Shown here piece after piece: positions 27,451 to 36,351 of a DNA stretch of 64,000 nucleotides. The notes beneath the pieces were generated by a model. The model saw only the letters and a list, made by a program, of their open reading frames with translations. It made no database searches and had not been told where the DNA came from. Source of the stretch: Alloalcanivorax marinus (GTDB lineage Bacteria > Pseudomonadota > Gammaproteobacteria > Pseudomonadales > Alcanivoracaceae); contig NZ_JAEKJB010000001.1 of assembly GCF_016785095.1 (NCBI RefSeq), positions 1-64,000 of the forward strand. The letters are read 5' to 3'. Position 1 is the stretch's first letter. Every line of letters starts with the position of its first letter. A program made the translations under genes and the position numbers.

Positions 27451-28674
27451 GTGATTATCGGTGTACCCAAGGAAATCTGCCCCGGCGAGGAACGGGTGGC
27501 TCTTACGCCCGCCAACGTCGGCGCACTTTTGAAGAAGCAAGGCGTCGAGATTCTGATCGAACACGGCGCCGGCGAGGCGGCTGGCTTTACCGACGGCGAG
27601 TACGAGAGCGCCGGCGCGAAGCTCGTCGACAGGGACAACGTCTTTTCCAACGCTCAGGCTATCCTGCAAGTCCAGACTCCGGGTAGCAATACGACCAATG
27701 GCGATAAGGATCTGGACAACCTGAAAGCCGATCAGTTCCTGATTGGCATGACGGATCCACTCGCCAATCCTCAATTCGCCCAAACCCTGGCCGACCATAA
27801 GGTCACCGGCATCGCCCTGGAACTGATTCCGCGCATCACGCGCGCCCAGTCCATGGACGTGCTGTCTTCCATGGCCATGATCGCCGGCTACAAGTGCGTG
27901 CTGCTGGCGGCCAACGCCTCGCATCGCATGTTCCCGATGAACATGACCGCCGCGGGCACCCTGAACGCCTCCCGGGTGTTCGTGATGGGCGCCGGCGTGG
28001 CCGGCTTGCAGGCCTGCGCCACCGCCAAGCGTCTCGGCGCCATCGTGGAAGCCTACGATGTGCGTCCCGCCGCCCGTGAACAGATCCTTTCAGTGGGCGC
28101 CAAGCCCGTGGAACTGGACCTGGATACCGGCGAGGCGGAAGGCTCCGGCGGCTACGCCAAGGCCCAGGGCGAGGACTTCCTCAAGCGTCAGCGCGAACTG
28201 ATGACCGAGGTGATCAAGGAAATGGACGTGGTGGTCACCACCGCCGCCGTTCCCGGCGCCAAGAGCCCGATCCTGGTCACCGCCGACATGGTCAAGGCGA
28301 TGAAGCCCGGTTCCGTGATCGTCGATCTGGCGGCGGAGCGCGGTGGCAACTGTGAGCTCACTCAGGCCGGCGAGACCGTGGTGGAGAACGGCGTGCTGAT
28401 CATCGGCCCCACCAACGTGCCCTCCTCCGTGCCGTTCCATGCCAGCCAGATGTTCGGCAAGAACATGGAAAACCTGCTCAACCTGCTGCTCGACGACAAC
28501 GGCGACCTGCAACTCGATTTCGAGGACCAGATCGTGGCCGACACCGTGATCAGCCACGCCGGCGACGTGCCCCAGGCACGGCTGCGCGAGATGCTGGGCC
28601 TGCCGGAACTCAAGAAAGCCGAACCGGAAGCGTCCGACGACGCCGAAGGCGACCACGGCGAGGAGGACAAGTAA
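27451..28674 (+). CDS. pntAA: NAD(P) transhydrogenase subunit alpha part 1 (PntAA)
   Basis: The soluble NAD(H)-binding domain I of proton-translocating transhydrogenase, 407 residues from the chosen start. It begins IIGVPKEICPGEERVALTP and carries the dinucleotide fold VFVMGAGVAGLQACATAKRLG. The protein reduces NADP+ with NADH in the complex with PntAB and PntB. I prefer GTG 27451 because GGGGG lies 8 bases upstream and the protein then starts at the family position; ATG 27436 in the same frame is possible. The alpha subunit is split into two genes here, unlike E. coli PntA. Confidence 0.95.
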   Translation: MIIGVPKEICPGEERVALTPANVGALLKKQGVEILIEHGAGEAAGFTDGEYESAGAKLVDRDNVFSNAQAILQVQTPGSNTTNGDKDLDNLKADQFLIGMTDPLANPQFAQTLADHKVTGIALELIPRITRAQSMDVLSSMAMIAGYKCVLLAANASHRMFPMNMTAAGTLNASRVFVMGAGVAGLQACATAKRLGAIVEAYDVRPAAREQILSVGAKPVELDLDTGEAEGSGGYAKAQGEDFLKRQRELMTEVIKEMDVVVTTAAVPGAKSPILVTADMVKAMKPGSVIVDLAAERGGNCELTQAGETVVENGVLIIGPTNVPSSVPFHASQMFGKNMENLLNLLLDDNGDLQLDFEDQIVADTVISHAGDVPQARLREMLGLPELKKAEPEASDDAEGDHGEEDK

Positions 28675-28949
28675 TGGACTTCGTGGCACAGCTTACCCTC
28701 TTTGTACTGGCGATCTTCCTGGGTGTGGAACTGATCACCAAGGTACCGCCGACCCTGCACACTCCCTTGATGTCCGGCTCCAACGCGATCTCCGGCATTA
28801 CCCTGGTGGGCGCCCTGATCGCCGCCGGCTCCGACGCGGGTCTTCTGATCAACGTGCTCGGCTTCATTGCCGTGGTGCTGGCGACCATCAACGTGATTGG
28901 CGGCTTCATGGTCACCAATCGCATGCTCGCGATGTTCAAGAGGAAGTAA
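28674..28949 (+). CDS. pntAB: NAD(P) transhydrogenase subunit alpha part 2 (PntAB)
   Basis: A 91-residue membrane subunit with three helices (about residues 4-20, 35-57 and 60-82). The conserved segment ELITKVPPTLHTPLMSGSNAISG marks it as the membrane part of the alpha subunit. Its ATG shares a base with the pntAA TAA (TAATG), so translation is coupled. With PntB it forms the proton channel. Confidence 0.96.
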   Translation: MDFVAQLTLFVLAIFLGVELITKVPPTLHTPLMSGSNAISGITLVGALIAAGSDAGLLINVLGFIAVVLATINVIGGFMVTNRMLAMFKRK

Positions 28950-28952
28950 CCC

Positions 28953-30335
28953 ATGCAGATTTCCGATAACTGGATTGATATCGCCTATCTGATCTCGGCC
29001 ATTCTCTTCGTTCTTGGCATCAAGGGCCTGACCAAGCCGAAGACCGCCGTTCGCGGCAACATGCTGGCGGCCGCCGGCATGGGCGTGGCCTGTGTGGTCA
29101 CCCTGCTGCACCGCGACATCGTCACCTATGAAATCATCATCGCCGGCGTCATCGTCGGCGGCGTGATCGGCGCCATCCTGGCCAAGAAAGTGCAGATGAC
29201 CGCCATGCCACAGTTGGTGGCCCTGCTTAACGGCTTCGGCGGCGGCGCGTCCTTCGCGGTGGCGGCGGCGGAGTTCTTCCGCGGCGGGCACCCGGACGTG
29301 GTGGGCATCATCGCCACCGGCGCGGCGGTGCTGATCGGCGCCGTCACCCTGACCGGCTCCTTCGTGGCGTTCGCCAAGCTGCAGGAACTGATCGGCGGCA
29401 AACCGATGGGTTTCCCCGGCATGAAGCTGGTCAACGCGCTGCTCCTGATCGGCTCCCTGGTGGCGATCGGTTACCTGGTGATGAACCCGGGCACGCCGCT
29501 CGTGTTCTGGGCGCTGGCCATCGCCGCCGCCGTCCTCGGCGTGCTGCTGGTGCTGCCGATTGGCGGCGCCGACATGCCGGTGGTGATCGCGCTGCTCAAC
29601 TCTTACTCCGGTATCGCCGCGTCCGCCGCCGGTTTCGTGATGGGCAACAGCGCTCTGATCGTCACTGGTTCCCTGGTGGGCGCCTCCGGTCTGATCCTCA
29701 CGCAGATCATGTGCAAGGCCATGAACCGCTCGCTCACCAACGTGCTGTTCGGCGTGATGGCCGAGGCCGGCGAAGCGATGGATCAGGACGAGGTGTACGA
29801 GGGTAAGATCAAGTCCACCTCCGCCGAGGAAGTGGCCATGGTGCTGGAAACCGCTCAGCGCGTGGTGATCGTGCCCGGCTTTGGTCTGGCCATGGCGCAG
29901 GCCCAGCACGCGGTGCGCGAGCTGGCCGATACCATCGAGGCCCATGGTGGCGAGGTGGAGTACGCGATTCACCCGGTGGCGGGCCGTATGCCCGGCCATA
30001 TGAACGTGCTGCTGGCGGAAGCGGAAGTGCCCTACGACAAGCTCAAGGACATGGACGCGATCAACCCGACCTTCGAGCAGACCGACGTGGCCATCGTGCT
30101 CGGCGCCAACGACGTGACCAACCCGCTGGCCCGCGAGGACAAAGGCAGCCCGATTTACGGCATGCCGATCCTCAACGTGGACAAGGCCAAGACCGTGGTG
30201 GTGGTGAAGCGCTCCTTGAGCCCGGGCTTCGCCGGCCTGCCCAACCCGCTGTTCGCCAAGGACAACACCCTGATGTTGTTCGGCGATGGCAAGGGTGCCG
30301 TGGTGGACATCACCACCGCCCTCAAGGAAGGCTGA
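28953..30335 (+). CDS. pntB: NAD(P) transhydrogenase subunit beta (PntB)
   Basis: A 460-residue subunit with about nine N-terminal membrane helices and a C-terminal NADP(H)-binding domain III. Visible signatures are LLNGFGGGASFAVA, LLNSYSGIAASAAGF and, in domain III, VVIVPGFGLAMAQAQHAVREL and VVVVKRSLSPGFAG. It couples hydride transfer from NADH to NADP+ to proton entry, supplying NADPH for biosynthesis and stress defence. It starts 3 bases after pntAB with a GAGGAAG site, and a clear terminator follows. Confidence 0.97.
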   Translation: MQISDNWIDIAYLISAILFVLGIKGLTKPKTAVRGNMLAAAGMGVACVVTLLHRDIVTYEIIIAGVIVGGVIGAILAKKVQMTAMPQLVALLNGFGGGASFAVAAAEFFRGGHPDVVGIIATGAAVLIGAVTLTGSFVAFAKLQELIGGKPMGFPGMKLVNALLLIGSLVAIGYLVMNPGTPLVFWALAIAAAVLGVLLVLPIGGADMPVVIALLNSYSGIAASAAGFVMGNSALIVTGSLVGASGLILTQIMCKAMNRSLTNVLFGVMAEAGEAMDQDEVYEGKIKSTSAEEVAMVLETAQRVVIVPGFGLAMAQAQHAVRELADTIEAHGGEVEYAIHPVAGRMPGHMNVLLAEAEVPYDKLKDMDAINPTFEQTDVAIVLGANDVTNPLAREDKGSPIYGMPILNVDKAKTVVVVKRSLSPGFAGLPNPLFAKDNTLMLFGDGKGAVVDITTALKEG

Positions 30336-30360
30336 TCGCCGCGATCATCCGACCCCAGGA

Positions 30361-30386
30361 AGCCCGGCCTCGCGCCGGGCTTTTTT
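30361..30386 (+). terminator. Rho-independent terminator of the pnt operon
   Basis: An 8-base perfect stem, AGCCCGGC with GCCGGGCT, a 5-base loop (CTCGC) and six T residues, 26 bases after the pntB stop codon. Confidence 0.93.
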
Positions 30387-30436
30387 GTGGCTGACCGTTT
30401 GGCTTGGCCGCGCGTTCGTGGGCCGGTCTCTCCATC

Positions 30437-30473
30437 AGGGCCGCGTCTCGTCGTGGTCCCCCTTCCGGGAACG
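30437..30473 (+). repeat. Dispersed repeat family 2, partial copy
   Basis: This 37-base core matches the reverse complement of 20148-20184 at 34 of 37 positions. Weaker similarity continues about 25 bases upstream (GGGCCGGT against GGGCTGGT). Unlike the first copy it lacks the opposite arm, so it cannot form the long hairpin. It lies between the pnt terminator and the end of thpR. Confidence 0.7.
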
Positions 30474-30506
30474 CCGCCCCGCCGCGCCTGGCGCGGTCGT
30501 GCCCCT

Positions 30507-31016
30507 TCAATCCGTGCCGGTGGGCCAGCGCGCCAGAGCGCGATAGCCGTCCTGTTCCGGCGGGCTTTGGTAGAACATCACTTCGCGCACTGGCAGGGTC
30601 CAGGGGCCCGGCACCGGGTTGGACTCGGTCGGCGCGGGCAGCCGCGCCAGGGTCACGTGGGGCAGGAAGCGCCGTGTCTCCGCCGCCACGCCCGCGTCTC
30701 GCAGCACTCGCCAAACCGCCCCGTGCAGGGCCAGCAGGCGTGGGTCCCGTTCCGCCAGGGCCGCCAGGACGCGACCACCGGCGCGGGGGAACACGTCCAC
30801 CGCCGGCAGCGTCAGGTCGAAGGCCGGCGTGGCGGCGGCGATGCCGGCCAGGGCCGGCCACAGCGCCCGGGCCCAGCCGCCGGACCGTTCGCCAAGAAAG
30901 GCCAGAGTCAGGTGCAGGTCCGTGGCGGCTACCGGCCGAGCCCGGGCCGGCAAGGGCAGGCGCCCCAGCGCGGCGCCCGGCTCGGCGGGGACCGGCAGGC
31001 CGATGAAACAGCGCAT
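30507..31016 (-). CDS. thpR: RNA 2',3'-cyclic phosphodiesterase (ThpR, 2'-5' RNA ligase family)
   Basis: A 169-residue 2H-phosphoesterase. The two catalytic HxT motifs are HLTLAFLG (His35) and HVTLARLP (His120). Family members hydrolyse RNA 2',3'-cyclic phosphate ends and can ligate 2'-5' tRNA halves in vitro. ATG 31016 has GGAGAAC 7 bases upstream. It is a single gene, divergent from the EamA exporter gene 62 bases away. Confidence 0.92.
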   Translation of the reverse strand: MRCFIGLPVPAEPGAALGRLPLPARARPVAATDLHLTLAFLGERSGGWARALWPALAGIAAATPAFDLTLPAVDVFPRAGGRVLAALAERDPRLLALHGAVWRVLRDAGVAAETRRFLPHVTLARLPAPTESNPVPGPWTLPVREVMFYQSPPEQDGYRALARWPTGTD

Positions 31017-31078
31017 GTCGGGTGTTCTCCATGGTCAGGGCGGCGTGCCGGCGTTAGAATGCCGCCCCCTATCGCGAG

Positions 31079-31999
31079 ATGGCGCATGAGCACTCAAGCA
31101 CGCATCCTCCCTCAGTTGCCCGGCAAAGGCCAGCCGGCCCGGTGAACCACGAGGGCACCGATCAGCCGATCAAGGGCGCTTTGCTGCTGGTACTGGGTGA
31201 AGGTCTGCTGGCGGTGATGGCGGCGATGATCAAGCATCTGTCCGACACCATGCCGGTGGAGGTCATCGTGTTCGGTCGCAACCTGTTGGGCCTGGCGGTG
31301 CTGATGCCGGTCCTGGTGGCCAGTGGCGGCATCCGCGATCTGCGTACCGGACACCTGGGGCTGCACTTCATTCGCGGTTTCACCGGCGTGTCCGCCATGT
31401 TCTGCTTCTTCTATACCATCGCCCATATTCCGCTGGCCGAGGCGGTGCTGGTGAAGATGACGGTACCTTTCTTCCTGCCGCTGGTGGCCTGGCTGTGGCT
31501 GGGTGACCGCATCAGCGGCCATACCTGGCTGGCGATTCTGATTGGTTTCGTGGGGGTGGGCGTGATCCTGCAGGCCGGTCATGGCGCCGTCGACCCGGTG
31601 ATGCTGGTGGCCCTGGCCGGCGCCATGATCATGAGCATCGCCAAGGTCAGCATTCGTCGCATGGCGGCCAGCGAGCCGCCGCACCGGGTGGTGTTCTACT
31701 TCTCCCTGTTCGCCACCCTGTTCTCCGCCCTGCTGCTGCTGCGCGTGCGTCAGTGGCCCAACGCCGAGGAGGCACTGTGGATGCTCGGCATCGGCGCGGT
31801 AGCGATCGGCGGCCAGTTCGCGATGACCAATGCCTACCAGATCGCCCGACCGGGCCAGGTGGGGGTCTACAATTATTCCGCCGTGGTGTGGGCGGCGCTG
31901 CTGGGCTGGGTGTTCTGGGGCGAAACCCTGGTGCTGTCCACGGTACTTGGCACTCTGCTGATCATCGGCGCCGGTATCTGGAATCTGAAAACCCGCTGA
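31079..31999 (+). CDS. EamA/DMT-superfamily transporter
   Basis: A 306-residue protein with ten predicted helices in two EamA repeats of about 130 residues each. The first helix begins near IKGALLLVLGEGLLAVMA, and GETLVLSTVLGTLLIIGAGI lies at the end. DMT-superfamily members export metabolites such as amino acids, nucleosides or S-adenosylmethionine; the substrate cannot be told. The first 35 residues are polar, and GTG 31142 is an alternative start. A TAGAAT -10 box at 31055-31060 with TGGTCA 17 bases upstream is a fair promoter candidate. Confidence 0.88.
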   Translation: MAHEHSSTHPPSVARQRPAGPVNHEGTDQPIKGALLLVLGEGLLAVMAAMIKHLSDTMPVEVIVFGRNLLGLAVLMPVLVASGGIRDLRTGHLGLHFIRGFTGVSAMFCFFYTIAHIPLAEAVLVKMTVPFFLPLVAWLWLGDRISGHTWLAILIGFVGVGVILQAGHGAVDPVMLVALAGAMIMSIAKVSIRRMAASEPPHRVVFYFSLFATLFSALLLLRVRQWPNAEEALWMLGIGAVAIGGQFAMTNAYQIARPGQVGVYNYSAVVWAALLGWVFWGETLVLSTVLGTLLIIGAGIWNLKTR

Positions 32000-32123
32000 G
32001 CCCCTCCCCGGCCGCTTCTTCACGCTTTACCGTTTTTGACCTTTCCGGCGCTGCCAACCGGGGGGCGGATCAACTACGCTGACCTTTCCTGGGGGACAAT
32101 CACGGATAATAAAGGAGCGCCCC

Positions 32124-33068
32124 ATGGTATTACGCACCATCTTTCTGGTCGCCACGCTGACCCTTCTGGCCGGCTGCGACACCACCCGCCACTGGGCCTA
32201 CGACCAGGGCATGGCGTTCGAGAAATGGCGTGCCGGCCTGGACGATCGCCATGTGGAAACCAAGGATGGCCTGAACTGGCATGTACTGACCAGCAACGGC
32301 GACCGGGACGCGCCCGTGGTGGTGCTGATCCACGGCTTCGGCGCCGACGCCCGCAACTGGATCCATTTCGCCAACCAGGTGGAAGGTGATTACTATCTGG
32401 TGATCCCGGATCTGCCCGGCCACGGGCAGACCACGCCGCGCACCACCGACATGGATTACGACATCAGCACCCAGGCGGAGCGCCTGTTCACCCTGCTCGA
32501 CACCCTCGACGTGGACCGCTTCCATGTGGCCGGCAACTCCATGGGCGGCGCCATCGCCATCGAGATGGCGCGCCGCCAGCCGGATCGCCTGCTGTCACTG
32601 GGTCTGGTGGACTCCGCCGGCCTCACCCTGCAAACCGCCGAGTTCCTCAACGCCCAGGAACAGGCCGACCGCAACCCGCTGATCCCGCACAGCGCCGAGG
32701 AATTCCATACCACCCTGGACTGGGCCTCGGAACGCTCCGTGGGCATCCCCGATTTCGCCATCACCCTGATGGGCGAGGAAAAGGCCGCCAATGCCGATGT
32801 CGCCGAGAAGGTGTGGCGGGACATCAACCTGGACCCCGCCATGCGCCTCAAGGGGCGCGGCGTGCTGCCGCGGGTCAAGACACCGACACTGATTCTGTGG
32901 GGCCGCGAGGACCGTTTGCTGAGCCTGGATAACGTCCGTGTGTTCGAGCAGGAGCTGCCCGACGCCCGAGCGGTGGTACTCGACGGTGTCGGCCATGTAC
33001 CCATGGCGGAAGCCCCGGAGGAGAGCGCCGAGGCGTTCCGCCAGTTCTGGAACAACGTCCAGCCTTGA
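32124..33068 (+). CDS. Alpha/beta hydrolase lipoprotein
   Basis: A 314-residue esterase/lipase-type hydrolase with a lipoprotein signal peptide: lipobox LLAGC with Cys18 as the acylation site. Triad residues are Ser139 (GNSMGGAI), Asp263 (GREDRLLS) and His291 (GVGHVPMAEAP), and the oxyanion loop is HGFGADARNW. It is likely attached to a membrane facing the periplasm or outside. A good AAAGGAG site precedes the ATG, and a possible -10 box GATAAT is at 32105-32110. Substrates may be esters or lipids, but this is not shown by sequence alone. Confidence 0.88.
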   Translation: MVLRTIFLVATLTLLAGCDTTRHWAYDQGMAFEKWRAGLDDRHVETKDGLNWHVLTSNGDRDAPVVVLIHGFGADARNWIHFANQVEGDYYLVIPDLPGHGQTTPRTTDMDYDISTQAERLFTLLDTLDVDRFHVAGNSMGGAIAIEMARRQPDRLLSLGLVDSAGLTLQTAEFLNAQEQADRNPLIPHSAEEFHTTLDWASERSVGIPDFAITLMGEEKAANADVAEKVWRDINLDPAMRLKGRGVLPRVKTPTLILWGREDRLLSLDNVRVFEQELPDARAVVLDGVGHVPMAEAPEESAEAFRQFWNNVQP

Positions 33069-33120
33069 TCCCCGACGCCGGCGCCCTTAATGTCGTTGCT
33101 TTTCCAAGGCGCCGGCTTCC

Positions 33121-33786
33121 ATGACCCAAGACCTTCCCGAATTCGAGATTCCGCGCATTCAGCGCGGCGAGCCCCACACCGTCCAGACCCGTGGCCTGAC
33201 CCTGCTGCGCAGCGGCCACCGGGCAGTGCGCCGTCTCAAGCGCGAGCATGAGCCATCGATCCACGGCAACAAGGTGTGGAACTCCAGCTTTCTGATCATG
33301 GACGAGCTGACCCGCCTGCAGCGGCGCGGTGAAGTGGGCCCTCAAACGCACCTCATGGACATCGGCTGCGGCTGGGGCCCGCTGTCGATTTTCGCCGCCA
33401 AGCGGCTGGGCTGCCGGGTCACCGCCGTGGACGCGGACGCCGATGTCTTCCCCTACCTGGCGCTGCACGCCGCCATCAACAAGGTTGAGGTGGAGACCCT
33501 GCGCTGCCGCTTCGAGCGCCTCACCAAGCAGCGCCTGGCCGGCGTGGACGTGATCACCGGCGCCGACATCTGCTTCTGGGACGAACTCACGCCGGTGCTG
33601 TTCAACCTGATCCGCCGGGCCCTGGGTCAAGGCGTGAAGCGGATCATCATCGCCGACCCGGGCCGCTCCCCCTTCTATGCCCTGGCCGAGCGCTGCGAAG
33701 CGCGCTTCAACGCCCGGGTGGTGGAACGCCGCACGCAAACGCCCCGCTCACTGAGCGCCGACCTGCTGATCGTCGAAGGCGACTGA
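33121..33786 (+). CDS. Class I SAM-dependent methyltransferase (small-molecule or RNA, RsmC-like fold)
   Basis: A 221-residue Rossmann methyltransferase. The SAM motif DIGCGWGPLSIFAAK starts at Asp80, and a further acidic loop is VTAVDADADVF. The N-terminus (HEPSIHGNKVWNSSFLIMDEL) resembles the start of protein or rRNA methyltransferases of the nicotinamide N-methyltransferase-like group, but the catalytic NPPY motif of RsmC is not present. The substrate is therefore open. It is followed by a REP pair. Confidence 0.82.
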   Translation: MTQDLPEFEIPRIQRGEPHTVQTRGLTLLRSGHRAVRRLKREHEPSIHGNKVWNSSFLIMDELTRLQRRGEVGPQTHLMDIGCGWGPLSIFAAKRLGCRVTAVDADADVFPYLALHAAINKVEVETLRCRFERLTKQRLAGVDVITGADICFWDELTPVLFNLIRRALGQGVKRIIIADPGRSPFYALAERCEARFNARVVERRTQTPRSLSADLLIVEGD

Positions 33787-33807
33787 CGTTCGCGGGGCCG
33801 CAGGGTT

Positions 33808-33871
33808 GTAGGAGCGACTTCAGTCGCGATCATGCCCGTGCCGTCGGCATCGCGACTGAAGTCGCTCCTAC
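33808..33871. repeat. REP element, inverted pair
   Basis: Units at 33808-33830 and 33849-33871 are exact inverted copies of each other (GTAGGAGCGACTTCAGTCGC core, 23 bases) separated by 18 bases. They lie after the methyltransferase gene and before the protease promoter and could stop read-through. Confidence 0.92.
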
Positions 33872-33896
33872 ATGCCCACGACAAGCACGATGAGCC

Positions 33897-33924
33897 ATTG
33901 AAAACGTGATAGCCGGCGCCATCT
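33897..33924 (+). promoter_or_regulatory. Candidate heat-shock (sigma-32) promoter of the Lon-type protease
   Basis: ATTGAAA at 33897-33903 matches the sigma-32 -35 consensus CTTGAAA at 6 of 7 positions. CGCCATCT at 33917-33924 matches the -10 consensus CCCCATnT at 7 of 8. The spacer is 13 bases, within the usual range. A transcript would begin near 33931, about 39 bases before the start codon. No better vegetative promoter is seen. Confidence 0.5.
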
Positions 33925-33969
33925 TTTAATGCATTCGTTTTCCGTGATGCTTGTCAGCGAGTCGAGTCA

Positions 33970-36351
33970 ATGAGTCAGGACGATAATCAGACCACCATCG
34001 AACAAGGTACCCCGCAAGGCGCTCTGGCGCTGCCCGATAAAACCCTGCCGCAACGGGTTTATCTGATCCCGGTACGCGAGCGCCCCTTCATGCCCGGCCT
34101 GGTGCAGCCACTGCTGCTCGACGCCGAGCAATGGCGCGCCACCCTGGAACGGGTCGGCCAGACGCCCCACCATGCGCTCGGCCTGGTCTACGTAGGCGAC
34201 CGCGACCCGGACGACGTTGACCCGGAGCAGTTCCCCCAATATGGCTGCCTGGTGAAGATCCACGCCGTCAACGGCGAGGACAACCAGCTCCAGGTAGTGG
34301 CCCAGGGTCTGGCCCGCTTCCGCGTGGAGGGTTTCCTTAGTCGCAAACGCCCGTTCATGGCCGAGGTCAGTTACCCGGAATCCCGCGACGAGCTGGATGA
34401 GGGCCTGCGCGCCTACGCCATGGCGATCATCAACACCATCAAGGAGCTGCTGCCCCTCAATCCGCTCTATAACGAGGGACTCAAGCACTACCTGCAGAAC
34501 TTCTCCCCCCGGGACCCGTCGCCGCTTACCGACTTCGCCGCTTCCCTGACCAGCGCCAGTGGCGATGAACTGCAGGAAATCCTGGAAACCGTGCCACTGC
34601 GCGCGCGCATGGAGCGGGTGCTCACCCTGGTGAAAAAAGAAGTGGAAGTAGCTCGGTTGCAGAACCAGCTGCGTGAGGAGGTCAACGAAAAGATCACCAA
34701 GCATCAGCGCGAGTTCTTCCTCAAGGAGCAGCTCAAGGTAATCCAGCGGGAGCTGGGCCTGGAGAAAGACGACCGCACCGCCGACGCGGACGAGTTCCGC
34801 GAGCGCATGGAAGCCCTGAAGCCGCCGGAGGCGGTGAAGAAACGCTTCGAGGAAGAGCTACGCAAATTCAGCGTGCTGGAATCCGGCTCGCCGGAATACG
34901 CGGTCACCCGCAACTATCTGGACTGGCTGACCAGCGTGCCCTGGGGCGTCTACTCCGAGGACAACCTGGACCTGGGCCACGCCCGCGCCACCCTGGAAGA
35001 ACACCACAGCGGCCTCACCGACGTGAAGGACCGCATCATCGAATTTCTTGCCGTGGGCGCCATGCGCGGCGAAGTAAAAGGCTCGATCCTGCTGTTGGTG
35101 GGCCCGCCCGGTGTCGGCAAGACCAGTATTGGCCGCTCCATCGCCGAGGCTCTGGACCGCCGCTTCTACCGCCTGAGTCTCGGCGGCATGCGTGACGAGG
35201 CCGAGATCAAGGGTCACCGCCGCACCTATATCGGCGCCCTGCCCGGCAAGCTCACCCAGGCGCTCAAGGACGCCGGCACCGGCAACCCGGTGATCATGCT
35301 CGACGAGATCGACAAGCTCGGCCAATCGTTCCAGGGCGACCCGGCCTCCGCGCTGCTGGAGGTGCTCGACCCGGAACAGAACCAGGACTTCCTGGACCAC
35401 TATCTGGATCAGCGCCTGGACTTGAGCCACTGCCTGTTCGTGTGCACCGCCAACACTCTGGACTCGATCCCCGGCCCGCTGCTGGATCGCATGGAAGTGA
35501 TCCGTCTGAGCGGCTACATCACCGAGGAAAAGGTGGCCATCGCCCGCAACCACCTGTGGCCCCGGGCGCTGGAACGGGCCGGCGTGAAACCGGCCCAGCT
35601 GAAGATCAGCGACAGCGCGCTCAAGGAAATCGCCGAGGGCTACGCCCGGGAAGCCGGCGTGCGCAACCTGGAGAAGCAGCTCAACAAGATCATCCGCAAG
35701 GCGGCGGTGCGGCTGCTGTCCGGCGAGAAGAAGCTTAGCGTTACCGGCAAGAACCTGGAGGAGTTTCTCGGGCAGCCCTATTTCCAGAAAGAGAAGACCC
35801 AGCGTGGAGTCGGCGTGGTCACCGGCCTGGCCTGGACCGCCATGGGCGGCGCCACCCTGTCCATCGAGGCTACCCAGGTGCACGCCCATCAGCGCGGCTT
35901 CAAGCAGACCGGCCAGCTTGGCGATGTGATGAGAGAATCGGCGGAAATCGCTTACAGCTATGTGGCCAGCCACCTGCCCAGGTTCGGCGGCAGTGCCGAC
36001 TGGTTCGATGAATCCTTCGTGCACCTGCACGTGCCGGAGGGGGCCACGCCCAAGGACGGCCCCAGCGCCGGCATCACCATGGCCACCGCCCTGGTGTCCC
36101 TGGCCACCGGCAAGCGGCTACCGCGCAAGCTGGCGATGACCGGCGAGCTGACCCTCACCGGCCAGGTGCTGGCGGTGGGCGGCATCCGCGAAAAAGTGAT
36201 CGCCGCGCGCCGGGTCGGCATCCGCGAGCTGATCCTGCCCAAGGCCTGCGAGCGGGACTACAAGGAATTGCCGGACTATCTCAAGAAGGGCATGACCGTG
36301 CACTTCGCGGAACGCTACCAGGACGTCCACGACATTGTCTGGGGACGGTGA
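33970..36351 (+). CDS. Lon-type ATP-dependent protease (AsrA-like second Lon)
   Basis: A 793-residue protease of family S16. N-terminal LonN domain, AAA+ module with Walker [10 protein letters not shown] (Lys384), and a C-terminal protease domain with the catalytic dyad Ser699 ([10 protein letters not shown]) and Lys742 ([12 protein letters not shown]), 43 residues apart as in E. coli Lon. The opening [17 protein letters not shown] differs from standard Lon and is closer to the Pseudomonas AsrA group, which influences heat-shock and aminoglycoside responses. A sigma-32-like promoter precedes it, consistent with that role. The main lon gene is expected elsewhere. Confidence 0.9.
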   Translation: MSQDDNQTTIEQGTPQGALALPDKTLPQRVYLIPVRERPFMPGLVQPLLLDAEQWRATLERVGQTPHHALGLVYVGDRDPDDVDPEQFPQYGCLVKIHAVNGEDNQLQVVAQGLARFRVEGFLSRKRPFMAEVSYPESRDELDEGLRAYAMAIINTIKELLPLNPLYNEGLKHYLQNFSPRDPSPLTDFAASLTSASGDELQEILETVPLRARMERVLTLVKKEVEVARLQNQLREEVNEKITKHQREFFLKEQLKVIQRELGLEKDDRTADADEFRERMEALKPPEAVKKRFEEELRKFSVLESGSPEYAVTRNYLDWLTSVPWGVYSEDNLDLGHARATLEEHHSGLTDVKDRIIEFLAVGAMRGEVKGSILLLVGPPGVGKTSIGRSIAEALDRRFYRLSLGGMRDEAEIKGHRRTYIGALPGKLTQALKDAGTGNPVIMLDEIDKLGQSFQGDPASALLEVLDPEQNQDFLDHYLDQRLDLSHCLFVCTANTLDSIPGPLLDRMEVIRLSGYITEEKVAIARNHLWPRALERAGVKPAQLKISDSALKEIAEGYAREAGVRNLEKQLNKIIRKAAVRLLSGEKKLSVTGKNLEEFLGQPYFQKEKTQRGVGVVTGLAWTAMGGATLSIEATQVHAHQRGFKQTGQLGDVMRESAEIAYSYVASHLPRFGGSADWFDESFVHLHVPEGATPKDGPSAGITMATALVSLATGKRLPRKLAMTGELTLTGQVLAVGGIREKVIAARRVGIRELILPKACERDYKELPDYLKKGMTVHFAERYQDVHDIVWGR

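Noticed and set aside
28362..29999. Histidine-rich minus-strand frame over the pnt genes
   Set aside because: The composition (His/Gln/Gly-rich) is the usual signature of antisense frames in high-GC DNA, and the plus-strand transhydrogenase genes are certain.
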